Below are positions 6,948-15,063 of a stretch of DNA of 37,848 nucleotides, in pieces; within the stretch, counting starts at the first letter, position 1, and each line of letters starts with the position of its first letter. Source of the DNA: Cellulomonas triticagri (lineage in GTDB: Bacteria; Actinomycetota; Actinomycetes; Actinomycetales; Cellulomonadaceae); contig NZ_RFFI01000027.1 in NCBI RefSeq assembly GCF_003696205.1, forward strand, positions 1-37,848. Direction: 5' to 3'. Position numbers and translations under genes: made by a program. The notes beneath the pieces were generated by a model. The model worked only from the letters and a program-made list of their open reading frames with translations. It did not search any database and was not told where the DNA came from.

Positions 6948-8135
6948 TCAGCCCTCGCCGCCGCACGTGCCGGCGGCGCACCCGGTGACCAGGAGGCTGT
7001 CGTGGACGGCCATCGCGACCGTGCCTCCGGTGTCGGAGTCGCCCACCTGCGCGTTCACCGGGCCGCGACCGCCGACGACGACGTTGGTGTCCTCGTCGGA
7101 GACCACGTTGCGCGTGCCGTCGACGTGCACGGACCGGTCGTCGACGCCGTCACCCTCGACCACGGGCAGGCTCTCGGCTGGCGGCGCGGCGGAGCCGACC
7201 GCGCCCGCGGCGGAACCGGAGGCGGGCTCCTCCGGCTCCGCGGGCTCCTCCCCGTCGGCGCCGTCCGAGCCGCCCACGTCGCCGGTGACGACGACCGACC
7301 CGGTGACGTCGACCGCGTTGATCGCGCCGGAGTCGGTGTCACCGGTGTTGGCGTTGACCGGGCCGACGTGGTCGACGACGAGGTTCGCGTCGTCGTAGGC
7401 CACGAGGTTGCCCGATCCCGTCACATGCACGGAGTGGTCCTCGTACCCCGCGAGGTCGGCGCCGCCGGGGACCGCGGGTGCCCCGAGCACCGCCTGGGGC
7501 CGTCCCGGCACCGAGCCGCTGACCTCGCCGGTCGTCCTCGCCGTCTGCGGCGCCGCCCCGGTGCCGGGTGCGGTCCGGGTCGAGGTCGGCTGCGCCGGTC
7601 CCGTCGCGCCGGTCCGCACGGTGGAGGTCTGCGCGTCGAGCACCACGGCGGACCCCGAGGACGGCGACCCCGTGTTCGCGAGCAGCCGCCCATCGTGCCC
7701 GACCGTCACCACCGCCCCGTCGCTGGCCACCACCGACCACCAGGAGCTCACGACGGACGTCACGACCGCCTGCACCGCGGGCGACGACGCGACCCCGGCT
7801 TCGGCACCGCGCAGGGACGCGTCGTCGGCGTCCTGCGCGGGTGCCGTGCGCAGCGGCTCGCCCGTCGCCTCCGCGACCGGGACAGACGCGACGGTGGCCG
7901 TGGGCACGGCACCCGAGGGCGCGGTCCCGTCCGGGGCGACGACCACCACGACCACCTGCGGCGGCTCGGCTGCCGGCACCTCCTGCGGGGAGGCCGCCGT
8001 CGGGTCCGGTGGCGTGGCCGCGCGGGCCACGACGACGTCGTGCACGACCCACGCCGCCACGAGCGCGGTGAGCACGAGCAGGAACCACCCGAGCAGGGCG
8101 CCCGGGGCAGGTCGGTGGTGCGAGGTCTCGGTCAT
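6948..8135 (-). CDS. Membrane-anchored protein with repeated NANTGD modules
   Basis: This is a 395-residue protein from ATG 8135. The N-terminus has one transmembrane segment (residues ~12-35, ALLGWFLLVLTALVAAWVV) followed by a Pro/Ala-rich linker, so the bulk is likely extracytoplasmic. Two clear ~56-residue repeats lie at about 231-287 and 331-385. Each runs D-x-SVHV-x-G-x2-N, then GPVNA-x2-GD-x-D(S/T)G, then V-x-D-x-S-x2-VTG. A third degenerate copy is at ~125-176 (LLANTGSPSSGS). Between repeats is a Glu/Pro-rich spacer. Two cysteines (TGCAAGTCGG) end the protein. The glycine/asparagine pattern suggests a beta-solenoid-like fold. No characterised family is recognised. It converges on the lipoprotein region. 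Confidence 0.75.
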   Translation of the reverse strand: MTETSHHRPAPGALLGWFLLVLTALVAAWVVHDVVVARAATPPDPTAASPQEVPAAEPPQVVVVVVAPDGTAPSGAVPTATVASVPVAEATGEPLRTAPAQDADDASLRGAEAGVASSPAVQAVVTSVVSSWWSVVASDGAVVTVGHDGRLLANTGSPSSGSAVVLDAQTSTVRTGATGPAQPTSTRTAPGTGAAPQTARTTGEVSGSVPGRPQAVLGAPAVPGGADLAGYEDHSVHVTGSGNLVAYDDANLVVDHVGPVNANTGDTDSGAINAVDVTGSVVVTGDVGGSDGADGEEPAEPEEPASGSAAGAVGSAAPPAESLPVVEGDGVDDRSVHVDGTRNVVSDEDTNVVVGGRGPVNAQVGDSDTGGTVAMAVHDSLLVTGCAAGTCGGEG

Positions 8136-8332
8136 GATCGGTCCGTCCCAGTCGAGATCCGGGTACCGCGGGCGCGGCGCAGCCGCGACGGGGAGACAGG
8201 ACTGCGCGACGTGTCCCCCCGGACGAGTCGGTACGAGGGCCGTGCCCAAGGCGCCGACCGAACCGTCACATCGTCCCGCTCGGTGTCGGGCCGCGCGAGA
8301 CCACCCTCACAACGATGCCTTGCTGGGCTAGT

Positions 8333-8366
8333 AGTTGATCAGATACAGTACTCGTCATGATCAACT
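8333..8366. promoter_or_regulatory. Inverted repeat spanning the PadR promoter and start codon
   Basis: AGTTGATCA (8333-8341) and TGATCAACT (8358-8366) are perfect 9-bp inverted arms, 16 bp apart. They bracket a TACAGT -10 element (8345-8350), and the right arm overlaps the PadR ATG at 8357. A possible -35, TTGCTG, is at 8320-8325. The -10 to ATG distance implies a leaderless or near-leaderless mRNA. The site is an obvious candidate for PadR autorepression. Confidence 0.6.
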
Positions 8367-8731
8367 TCACCGACTCCGTCGGGGCCGGAGACCCGTTCGC
8401 TGCCGACCTCCTGCGCGGCCACACCGACACGATCGTGCTCGGCGTGCTGCGCGGGGCCGACCGGTACGGGTTCGAGATCTACAAGGCGATCCGCGACGCC
8501 ACCGGCGGGCAGTACGAGATCAAGGAGGCCACCCTCTACGCCTCGTTCCGCCGCCTCTCCCGCGACGGGCTGGTCGAGGGGTACTGGGGCGACGAGTCCC
8601 AGGGCGGGCGCCGCAAGTACTACCGCATCACCGACGCGGGACGGGCCGTCTACCGGCGGGACGTCACCGCGTGGCGCGCGACCCAGCGCATCATCAACAC
8701 GCTCCTGGACCTGGAGGAGGACCCCCGATGA
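8357..8731 (+). CDS. PadR-family transcriptional regulator
   Basis: This 124-residue protein has the PadR winged-helix domain (PF03551): LRGHTDTIVLGVLRGADRYG, EIYKAIRDATGGQYEIKEAT, LYASFRRLSRDGLVEGYW, then GGRRKYYRITDAG. A short C-terminal helix (AWRATQRIINTLL) completes it, the short-tailed PadR-s2 type. PadR proteins are usually dimeric repressors released by a ligand. There is no Shine-Dalgarno before ATG 8357 and a -10 sits 6 bp upstream, so translation is probably leaderless. Its stop overlaps the next gene by ATGA, the common arrangement of PadR with a membrane protein carrying a permease-prefix domain. Confidence 0.93.
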   Translation: MINFTDSVGAGDPFAADLLRGHTDTIVLGVLRGADRYGFEIYKAIRDATGGQYEIKEATLYASFRRLSRDGLVEGYWGDESQGGRRKYYRITDAGRAVYRRDVTAWRATQRIINTLLDLEEDPR

Positions 8732-9630
8732 CCAGCACCACGACCCTCAACCTGCACCGCGCGCTCGACGAGGCGTTCGCCGCCGCACCCCCGGGTGCGC
8801 CGACCCAGGACCTCAAGGAGGAGGTGCGCGCCAGCCTGCTGGCCCGCAGCGCCGCGCTCGAGGCCGCCGGCGCCGACCCCGGGACCGCAGCCCGCACCGC
8901 CCTGGACGAGCTCGGCGACCTCCGGGAGATCGTCGCGACCCTCGACCACCCCGCCACCGACGCCGCCCCGCCGGACCTCGCCGTCGAACGGCTGCTGCAC
9001 CGCGTCCGCCCGCGCCCTGCCTACGTGCTGCGCACCACCGCCCTCGGGATCGTCGTCGCCGGCGCGGCGACGCTGCTCGCACTCGTCGCTGTCGGCGTCC
9101 TGGGCTGGTCGATCACGGTCGGCGCCCTCGCCGTGCCGGTCCTGGCGCTCGGCGCCGGGACGCTCGTCGCGGACGCGCTCCGCCAGGAGACCACGTCCAG
9201 CTACGCGCTGCCGACCGGTCGGGCGCTCGGCTTCGGCGCCGCATCGACGGCGACCGGCGCCGCCCTCGGCCTCGCCGCGCTCGTGGTCGCCGCACCCCCG
9301 CTCACCTGGGCGGTGGTGGCCGGCGCCGTGCTGCTGGTCGGCGGGGTGCTCGCCTTCGTCGCGCTGGGCACCACCGCCACCAACCGGCACAAGCCGTGGG
9401 TGCTCGACGAGCACCGCCGCGCCGCCGCCGGCAACCGGTTCGAGCAGGAGCCGGACGCCGCCGCCCGGTTCGGCATCTACGTCAGCGCCCTGGGCTTCGC
9501 CGCGCTGCTCGTCTTCGCGCTGCTCACCCTGACCGTGGGCCTGCGCTGGTCGTGGCTCGCGCTCGCCGTCGCCGTCCCCGCCGTGTTCCTCCTGCTGGCG
9601 CGGATGCTGTTCCCGGCTCCCCGGGCCTGA
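8728..9630 (+). CDS. Membrane protein with N-terminal permease-prefix domain
   Basis: The 300-residue protein begins at ATG 8728 inside the PadR stop codon. Residues ~1-75 form a soluble helical region (LKEEVRASLLARSAAL, GTAARTALDELGDLREIVA) like the permease-prefix/DUF1700-type domains that accompany PadR regulators. The remainder has about six hydrophobic segments in three pairs (TTALGIVVAGAATLLALVAV, VGALAVPVLALGAGTLV, ALGLAALVVAAPPL, WAVVAGAVLLVGGVLAFVAL, FAALLVFALLTLTVGL, LALAVAVPAVFLLLARML). There is no ABC or known transporter signature. It probably acts with PadR in an envelope-stress or drug response, as analogous pairs do (inference). Confidence 0.8.
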   Translation: MTSTTTLNLHRALDEAFAAAPPGAPTQDLKEEVRASLLARSAALEAAGADPGTAARTALDELGDLREIVATLDHPATDAAPPDLAVERLLHRVRPRPAYVLRTTALGIVVAGAATLLALVAVGVLGWSITVGALAVPVLALGAGTLVADALRQETTSSYALPTGRALGFGAASTATGAALGLAALVVAAPPLTWAVVAGAVLLVGGVLAFVALGTTATNRHKPWVLDEHRRAAAGNRFEQEPDAAARFGIYVSALGFAALLVFALLTLTVGLRWSWLALAVAVPAVFLLLARMLFPAPRA

Positions 9631-9659
9631 GGCGCTCGGTTCGCACGTCCGGCTCCTGC

Positions 9660-9689
9660 CGGCCGCGGCGCGCACCGGCGCCGCGGCCG
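9660..9689. terminator. Bidirectional hairpin between convergent genes
   Basis: A perfect 12-bp stem (CGGCCGCGGCGC and its complement) with a 6-nt loop lies between the stop codons of the permease-like gene (9630) and the glycosyltransferase (9721). Confidence 0.6.
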
Positions 9690-9720
9690 ACGAGTCCCCG
9701 TCGCACGGCGGTCGAACCGG

Positions 9721-10824
9721 TCACCCCGCCACGTCGTGCAGGACGTCGGCGGCCGTCCGGGCCCCGTCCGCCGCCCGGACCGCGACCCCGAGGCGTGCCG
9801 CCTCGTCGCGGTACGCCCGGTCGGCGAGCACCTCCTGCACCGCCGCGCGCACCTGCGGCACCGAGGCCGACCGGGGCAGCGTCGACCCCGCACCCAGGTC
9901 CTGCACCCGACGCCCGATGAGCGGCTGGTCGAACGCCGGGTTGAGCGGCAGCACCACCAGCGGCGCGTCGTGCGCCAGCGCCAGCACCGTCGTCGCGTGC
10001 CCGCCGTGCCCGACGACGAGCGACGCCTCCGGCAGGACGTCGACGTGCGGCAGGTACCGGTGCACGTCGGCGTTCGCCGGCGCCCGGAGCCCGGCCGGGT
10101 CGACGGCGGGCCCGGTGGTCGCGACCACCCGCACGGGCAACGGCGCCAGCGCGTCCAGGACCCGTTGCAGCACGTCGGCCTGACCGCGGACGAACGTCGT
10201 GCTCATGCTCACCAGGACCGTCGGCACGGCACCACGCGGGGGCGACGCGGGTGCGAGGTCCGGCAGCACCGGACCGGTGTGGTGCAGGCGTGGGCGTCTG
10301 CGGTCGCCACCCAGGTCGAGCTCCTCGAGCGTCGCCACGACGACCGCGTCCGCCGCGGCCCACAACGGCCACGGGTCCAGCCCCGCCAACCGCGCCGCCG
10401 CACCCGGCGCCCCGCGCGTCATCGACCGCTCCACCGCCGCGAACAGCGAGTGCACCAGCACGACGTACGGGATCCGCGCCCGGGAGACCGCGTCCAGCGC
10501 GCCGTACAGCAGGCAGTCCACCACCACGAGGTCCACGGGCTCGCGCTCGACCTCCCGCACCAGGTCCCGGCCGAGCCCGCGGCCCAGCAGCAGCCGCAGG
10601 AACCCGACCGCCTCGCGGACCGGACCACGCGCGCCGGTCGCCGTCCACGGACCCGAGCGACGGAACCCGGCGAACGCGAACCCCTCGCGCTCCAGGGCCC
10701 GCCGCTGCTGCGGCTGGCCCAGGAACCGCACCGCGTCACCGCGGCGACGCAGCTCGCGCGCGAGCAGGACCGCCGGACCGACGTTGCCGCCACCGTCCCA
10801 GGTGACCACGCGCACGCGTGCCAC
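9721..10824 (-). CDS. GT1-like (MGT/UGT-type) glycosyltransferase
   Basis: This is a 367-residue GT-B fold enzyme. The N-terminal half begins VRVVTWDGGGNVGPAVLLA, the loop that binds acceptor in macrolide/UGT-like transferases. The C-terminal half carries the nucleotide-sugar binding region: DVHRYLPHVDVLPEASLVVG, then GHGGHATTVLALAHDAPLVV and LPLNPAFDQPLIGRRV, equivalent to the HGG and D/E-Q positions of family GT1. It likely glycosylates a small molecule or lipid in the cytosol; the donor and acceptor are unknown. GTG 10824 was chosen because it starts exactly at the conserved first strand and has a GGAGG-rich leader; a longer start at 10896 is possible. No biosynthetic partners are adjacent. 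Confidence 0.83.
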   Translation of the reverse strand: MARVRVVTWDGGGNVGPAVLLARELRRRGDAVRFLGQPQQRRALEREGFAFAGFRRSGPWTATGARGPVREAVGFLRLLLGRGLGRDLVREVEREPVDLVVVDCLLYGALDAVSRARIPYVVLVHSLFAAVERSMTRGAPGAAARLAGLDPWPLWAAADAVVVATLEELDLGGDRRRPRLHHTGPVLPDLAPASPPRGAVPTVLVSMSTTFVRGQADVLQRVLDALAPLPVRVVATTGPAVDPAGLRAPANADVHRYLPHVDVLPEASLVVGHGGHATTVLALAHDAPLVVLPLNPAFDQPLIGRRVQDLGAGSTLPRSASVPQVRAAVQEVLADRAYRDEAARLGVAVRAADGARTAADVLHDVAG

Positions 10825-11009
10825 TGGCCCCACCCCCTCCGGCGCCGAGCACCATCGTGCCGCCGGGGCGTGGGAGTGCGCACGGGTGAAAGCCACGACG
10901 CGCCGTCAGGCGCCGCGCGACGACCGACCGGGACCGGGTCGTGACGTCGCGACGCAGGGGTCAGAGCGTGTACCCCGGGGTGGGGTCTGCGCTGCTCACG
11001 GTCACCGGA

Positions 11010-11900
11010 TCAGGCCGTCAGCCCGTCGACCCACGCGCGGTTCTCGTCGATCCAGCCGGCGATCAGGTCGTCGTACTCGCCCGTCTCGGCACCGGGCTGC
11101 AGCGCGCTCTGCAGACCGGCGAGCTGGTGGAGGTCCATCTCGAAGTCCGCGAGCCAGCCACGCGCCACCGGGGCGTCGTCGGCGAACCCGGTCCGCGAGA
11201 ACATCGTGATGCTCTCGGCCTCGCCCAGGGCGCTGTCCGGGTCCTCGAGGTTCTTCAGGTCGAGCTCGCTGTAGATCCAGTGCGGCTGCCACAGGGTCAC
11301 CGCGATGTTCTCGCCCGCGTCGATCGCGCCCTGCAGCTCCGCGAGCATCGCGGGCGTGGACGACGTGACGAACTCCATGTCCTCCAGCCCGTAGCCCGGG
11401 ATGACCGCCTCCTCGGTGAGACGGGTGATGCCCGCACCGGCCTCGATGCCGACGATGCGGTTGTCGAACGCCGCCGCGTTCTCCGCGAGCTCCGCCAGCG
11501 AGTCGACCGGGGCGTCCGCGTTCACCGCGATGGTGTTCTGCGCCTGGTCGTTCCACACCCCGATCTCCTCGAGGTCGTCGCCGTACTCCTCGATGTACTC
11601 GCCGTGCGTCTGCGGCAGCCACGACCCGAGGTACAGGTCGTAGTCCCCGGCGGACAGCCCGACGAACGCCGTGGCGATGTCGACGTACTCGACGGAGACG
11701 TCGTAGCCCTGCTCGTTCAGCACGGACTGCCACAGGACGCTCGACGCGACGACGTCGTCCCACCCCGACACCGCGGCGATCGTGATCTCCGACCGGTCGC
11801 CGTTGGGCGCCTCCGCCGCCGGACCGTCCGAGGAGGAGCAGGCCGTCAGTGCGAGGGCCGCGGCGGCTGCCGTGGCGAGGATCCGGGCGGTCGAGCGCAT
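11010..11900 (-). CDS. Glycine betaine/choline-type ABC substrate-binding lipoprotein
   Basis: This is a 296-residue OpuAC-family protein (PF04069). A signal peptide ends in the lipobox ALTAC, so the mature protein is lipid-anchored outside the membrane. Family marks include GWDDVVASSVLWQ, VDIATAFVGLSAGDYDLYLG, SWLPQTHGEY, WQPHWIYSELDLKNLEDP and the aromatic residues that cage a trimethylammonium group. It should deliver glycine betaine, proline betaine, choline or a relative to an ABC importer. No ATPase or permease of that type is adjacent, so it is an orphan in this window. ATG 11900 puts the signal peptide at a normal length; a TTG five codons earlier is possible. The Shine-Dalgarno is weak. 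Confidence 0.92.
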   Translation of the reverse strand: MRSTARILATAAAAALALTACSSSDGPAAEAPNGDRSEITIAAVSGWDDVVASSVLWQSVLNEQGYDVSVEYVDIATAFVGLSAGDYDLYLGSWLPQTHGEYIEEYGDDLEEIGVWNDQAQNTIAVNADAPVDSLAELAENAAAFDNRIVGIEAGAGITRLTEEAVIPGYGLEDMEFVTSSTPAMLAELQGAIDAGENIAVTLWQPHWIYSELDLKNLEDPDSALGEAESITMFSRTGFADDAPVARGWLADFEMDLHQLAGLQSALQPGAETGEYDDLIAGWIDENRAWVDGLTA

Positions 11901-12272
11901 CGGGGCGTCATCCAATCTGGTCGCGCGGAGGCGACGTCGGGTTGAGGGTCCGCGGGTGCGGACGGGGCTCAGCCCGGACGGGTGGCGTGCGCGCGATTAC
12001 CTCGCGCGGCGGCGGCTCCGAGAGCGCCGTCGTATCCTCGCCGACCGTACGCACCCGGGGCGGTCAGCACCCCGGGCTCGCGTCCAGTGCTGTGGCTGGG
12101 TGGCCGCGTCCAGACAAGCAGATGATTCAAGGACGAACCAATCGACCGTCACGAATCGCCCTGCGAACGAGCGCTCGGCCTGGCGCGAGCCCCGGCTGGA
12201 TCCGTGTGATGACGCGGTCGGTCAACCAGCGGTCACAGTTCCATCACGATGATGAGATGGGCCGGTCAGGAG
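11901..12272. other. 372-bp intergenic region, lower GC than its surroundings
   Basis: No convincing gene lies here. The part nearest 11901-12060 should hold the promoter of the leftward binding-protein gene, but no -35/-10 pair stands out. The middle, about 12110-12160, is visibly richer in A and T. A 10-bp palindrome, CGAGCGCTCG, is at 12168-12177. I see no terminator hairpin after the leftward LacI gene. Confidence 0.5.
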
Positions 12273-13262
12273 TCAGGGCGTGGCCGGGACGGACGAGGCT
12301 CTGATCACGAGCGTGGGCACGGCGACCTCGTGCGCGGTGGCAGCCCCGCCGAGCAGGGTCAGCGCCTGCGCCATCGCGGCGCGACCCATCGCCGCCCGGG
12401 GCTGGTCGACGCTGGTGAGCGCGGGCCGGACGAGTCCGGCCAGGTCGGTGTTGTCGTAGCCCACGACGGCGAGGTCCTCGGGGACGCGGACACCGTGGTC
12501 GGCGGCGCGGGCGAGGACCTCGGCGGCGAGCCGGTCGTTGGCGGCGAACACCGCTGTGGGGCCGTCGGGGAGCCCGGTCGCGGTGAGCAGGTCGGCGATG
12601 CCTCCCGTGCGTGCGTCGAACTCGCGCGGGCGCCCGGGGGCGGCCGCGCGGTAGGCGTCGCGACGCGCTCGGGCGGCGGGGCGGTCGGAGGCGGCGAGGA
12701 ACGCGATGCGGGTGTGCCCCGCGTCGGCGAGGTGCTGCACCGCGAGGCGGGCCCCGGTCTCGTCGTCGTTGGACACCCACCCCGCCCCGTCCGGCACGCG
12801 CGCCGGGCGCCCGACCACCACCAGCGGCACCCGCGCGGCCGCCTGCCGCAGATCGGGCTCGTCGAGGTGCGCGGTCACGGCGATGACGGCGTCGACGCCG
12901 AGCTCGACCAGATCGGCGAGCCGGCGGCGCAGGAGATCGGGGTCGCGGCGCCCGTGGCTGAGGATGACGTCGTAGGCGGCTTCCTCGGCCGCGTCCTCGA
13001 TGCCGTTGACGATGTCGGTGTGGTAGGCGTTGCGCAGGTCGGTGAGCAGCACGCCGACGAGGGCGCTGCGGCCGCTGACGAGCCGCTGCGCCCACCCGTT
13101 CGTCCGGTACCCGAGCGCCGCCGCGACCTCGCCGACGCGCCGCCGGCTCTCGGCGCTGACGCCCGGGTCGCCGCGTAGGGCCGCGGAGACGAGCGACTTC
13201 GACACGCCGGCCGCGTGCGCGACGTCGATGATCGTGGGGCGGCGAGGGCTGGTGCGGGACAT
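12273..13262 (-). CDS. LacI-family transcriptional repressor
   Basis: This is a 329-residue LacI/GalR regulator. The N-terminal HTH is canonical: PTIIDVAHAAGVSKSLVSAA, then PGVSAESRRRVGEVAAALGY. The hinge region follows (RTNGWAQRLVSGRSALVGVL), leading into a periplasmic-binding-protein-like effector domain with FAANDRLAAEVLARAADHGV, VPEDLAVVGYDNTD and LTSVDQPRAAMGRAA. The effector would be a small sugar- or nucleoside-like ligand by family precedent. ATG 13262 places the HTH at the usual distance from the N-terminus. It is divergent from the HAD-ECF operon. A GGAACGTTCC operator sits 56 bp from both divergent starts, with a second copy inside the HAD gene. Confidence 0.94.
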   Translation of the reverse strand: MSRTSPRRPTIIDVAHAAGVSKSLVSAALRGDPGVSAESRRRVGEVAAALGYRTNGWAQRLVSGRSALVGVLLTDLRNAYHTDIVNGIEDAAEEAAYDVILSHGRRDPDLLRRRLADLVELGVDAVIAVTAHLDEPDLRQAAARVPLVVVGRPARVPDGAGWVSNDDETGARLAVQHLADAGHTRIAFLAASDRPAARARRDAYRAAAPGRPREFDARTGGIADLLTATGLPDGPTAVFAANDRLAAEVLARAADHGVRVPEDLAVVGYDNTDLAGLVRPALTSVDQPRAAMGRAAMAQALTLLGGAATAHEVAVPTLVIRASSVPATP

Positions 13263-13317
13263 CGGGTCGTTTCTACCACCCGGTACGGGATCTGCCCGGG
13301 CATGCCGAGCGACCTTG

Positions 13318-13333
13318 TCTGGAACGTTCCGGA
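13318..13333. promoter_or_regulatory. LacI-type operator O1
   Basis: The perfect 10-bp palindrome GGAACGTTCC (13321-13330) with a central CG has the form of a LacI-family operator. Flanks extend the symmetry to TC-n-GGAACGTTCC-n-GA. It lies midway between the LacI ATG and the HAD GTG. Confidence 0.75.
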
Positions 13334-13388
13334 TCTGTTCACCCGCTCGCGGCCCCGCGGCCACCCGCCGCCCCTAGCGTCGCTGCTC

Positions 13389-15023
13389 GTGACCACTGAC
13401 GACGACTTCCTCGCACCGGCCGTCCGGAACGTTCCAGGCGCGTTGCTCCTCGACTTCGGCGGGGTGGTGTTCGAGACCGCGAAGGTGCCCGACGGGCGCG
13501 ACCGGTTGGCTCGGGACCTGGCCGCGCGCCTGGCGCGCGGCGACCTGGACGTGGCTGTGGACCGGGTGCGCGGTTCCCTGGACGCGGGGCTGACGGCGCT
13601 CAAGCACTGGAAGCACGCGCAGAGCCGCCGCCTGCAGCCCGTCGAGATGGCGCCGCGGGAGATCGTCGGGGACTTCCTGTTCCCCGATCTGGAGCCCGCC
13701 GCTCGCGCGCTGCTGGTCGCGGAGGCGTCCGACGTGCTGCTCGCCCTGACCACGACGCTGTCCGAGCACCGGGTCCGCCCGGGTATCCGGGACCTGCTCG
13801 ACCTCGCGGACGCCCACGGGATCCCGCTCGGCATCGTCTCCAACGCGCACTCCGGGCGCAGCCACCGGCAGGTGCTCGCCGCGCACGGACTGGCCGGGCG
13901 GTTCGCGGTGCAGTGCTACTCGGACGAGGTCGGCATCCGCAAGCCGCACCCGGGCATCATCGAGATGGCCGCGCGGGCGCTGGGCACCGCACCCGGTCGC
14001 TGCTGGTACGTCGGGGACACCCAGGACCGCGACGTCGTCGCCGGGCGCCGCGCTGGCGTCGGCGCGGTGGTGCTCACCCGCAGCCACCACACCGACCAGC
14101 CGCCGTTCGCCGTGGCCGAGCAGGCCGACGCCGTGTTCGACACTCCCGAGGGCCTGGCCGCCGCGCTGCGGTCGGCGCTCGCCGCCCCGCCCGCACCCAG
14201 CCCGATCCCGACCGCGCCCGAGTCGCGGCCGACCCGACCCGCGCTGCTGATCGACCACGGCGGCGTGATCTCCGACTCGCGCGACGACCCGGACCTGCTG
14301 CGCGCGTTCGCCGGCTGGCTCGCCGGCCTGCTCCGCGAGCCGGGTCCGGACCTGGACGCCGACACTGTCCTCGGCCTGGTCGCCGACGCCCGGCGCCGCC
14401 ACCGCGCCTGGAAGGACGACGCCGTCCGGGCGTTCGCCGCGGGCGGCGACCGGCTGCCCGAGGCCGATCCCGTGGTGTTCTGGCGGGACTGGTTCGGAGC
14501 GACGCTCAGCGAGCGCCGCCGGACCGTCCTCGGCGCGGAGGCGCACGACGTCATGGCCCGCTACGGGCGCGCGAAGTCCCGCCGGACGCTGCGGGCGGGT
14601 GTCCGGGACCTGCTGGAGCACTGCCGCGCGCAGCAGGTGCCGGTCGTGGTGGTGTCCAACACCGTCAGCGGGCGGGCCGTGCGCGCGGAGTGCGCCGAGC
14701 ACGGGCTCACCGACCTGGTCGCGGCGTTCGTGTGCTCCGACGAGGTCGGTGTGCGCAAGCCGGACCCCGCGATCGTGCGCGAGGCGCTCACGATCGCCGC
14801 AGCCGACCCGGCGCGGACGTGGTTCCTCGGCGACAAGCCGCAGAACGACGCCGCGGCCGCTCTCGCCGCAGGGGTCGCCCACCGGGTCCTCGTGCGCGGC
14901 GGCTCCACCCCCGACCCCGACCTCGACGCCGCCGTCTCGAGCGGCCTCGCGACGGCCGCCGTCGACACCCCGGGCGACCTGCTCGCCCTGCTCCAGCCCG
15001 CGAGCCCCGTGCTCGTGCCCTGA
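13389..15023 (+). CDS. Tandem HAD-HAD fusion protein, predicted phosphatase
   Basis: The 544-residue protein contains two complete HAD-superfamily hydrolase domains. Domain 1 (~residues 15-265) has motif I LLLDFGGVVFET (Asp22), motif II GIVSNAHSG (Ser151), motif III VGIRKPHPGI (Lys185) and motif IV WYVGDTQDRD (Asp210). Domain 2 (~283-540) has LLIDHGGVISDS (Asp289), VVVSNTVSG (Ser423), VGVRKPDPAI (Lys457) and WFLGDKPQND (Asp482). Both use the D-x-G-G form of motif I, as in YihX-like glucose-1-phosphate phosphatases, and both keep all four catalytic positions. GTG 13389 has no Shine-Dalgarno, but TAGCGT (13375-13380) lies 8 bp upstream, suggesting a leaderless start. It is the first gene of the ECF transporter operon and contains operator O2. 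Sugar phosphate is the likeliest substrate (inference). Confidence 0.88.
   Translation: MTTDDDFLAPAVRNVPGALLLDFGGVVFETAKVPDGRDRLARDLAARLARGDLDVAVDRVRGSLDAGLTALKHWKHAQSRRLQPVEMAPREIVGDFLFPDLEPAARALLVAEASDVLLALTTTLSEHRVRPGIRDLLDLADAHGIPLGIVSNAHSGRSHRQVLAAHGLAGRFAVQCYSDEVGIRKPHPGIIEMAARALGTAPGRCWYVGDTQDRDVVAGRRAGVGAVVLTRSHHTDQPPFAVAEQADAVFDTPEGLAAALRSALAAPPAPSPIPTAPESRPTRPALLIDHGGVISDSRDDPDLLRAFAGWLAGLLREPGPDLDADTVLGLVADARRRHRAWKDDAVRAFAAGGDRLPEADPVVFWRDWFGATLSERRRTVLGAEAHDVMARYGRAKSRRTLRAGVRDLLEHCRAQQVPVVVVSNTVSGRAVRAECAEHGLTDLVAAFVCSDEVGVRKPDPAIVREALTIAAADPARTWFLGDKPQNDAAAALAAGVAHRVLVRGGSTPDPDLDAAVSSGLATAAVDTPGDLLALLQPASPVLVP
13423..13438. promoter_or_regulatory. LacI-type operator O2, inside the HAD gene
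   Basis: GGAACGTTCC recurs at 13426-13435, exactly 105 bp from O1. O2 matches the reverse complement of O1 over 15 bases (TCCGGAACGTTCCAG). It lies in codons ~12-17 of the HAD gene. Confidence 0.7.
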
Positions 15024-15063
15024 CCTGCCCCGTCTCCCCGAACGCACCCAGGAAGGCCACCTC

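Noticed and set aside
15024..15063. Riboswitch before the ECF S gene
   Set aside because: Only 40 bp separate the genes, with a ribosome site and no structured leader; regulation is better explained by the LacI operators.
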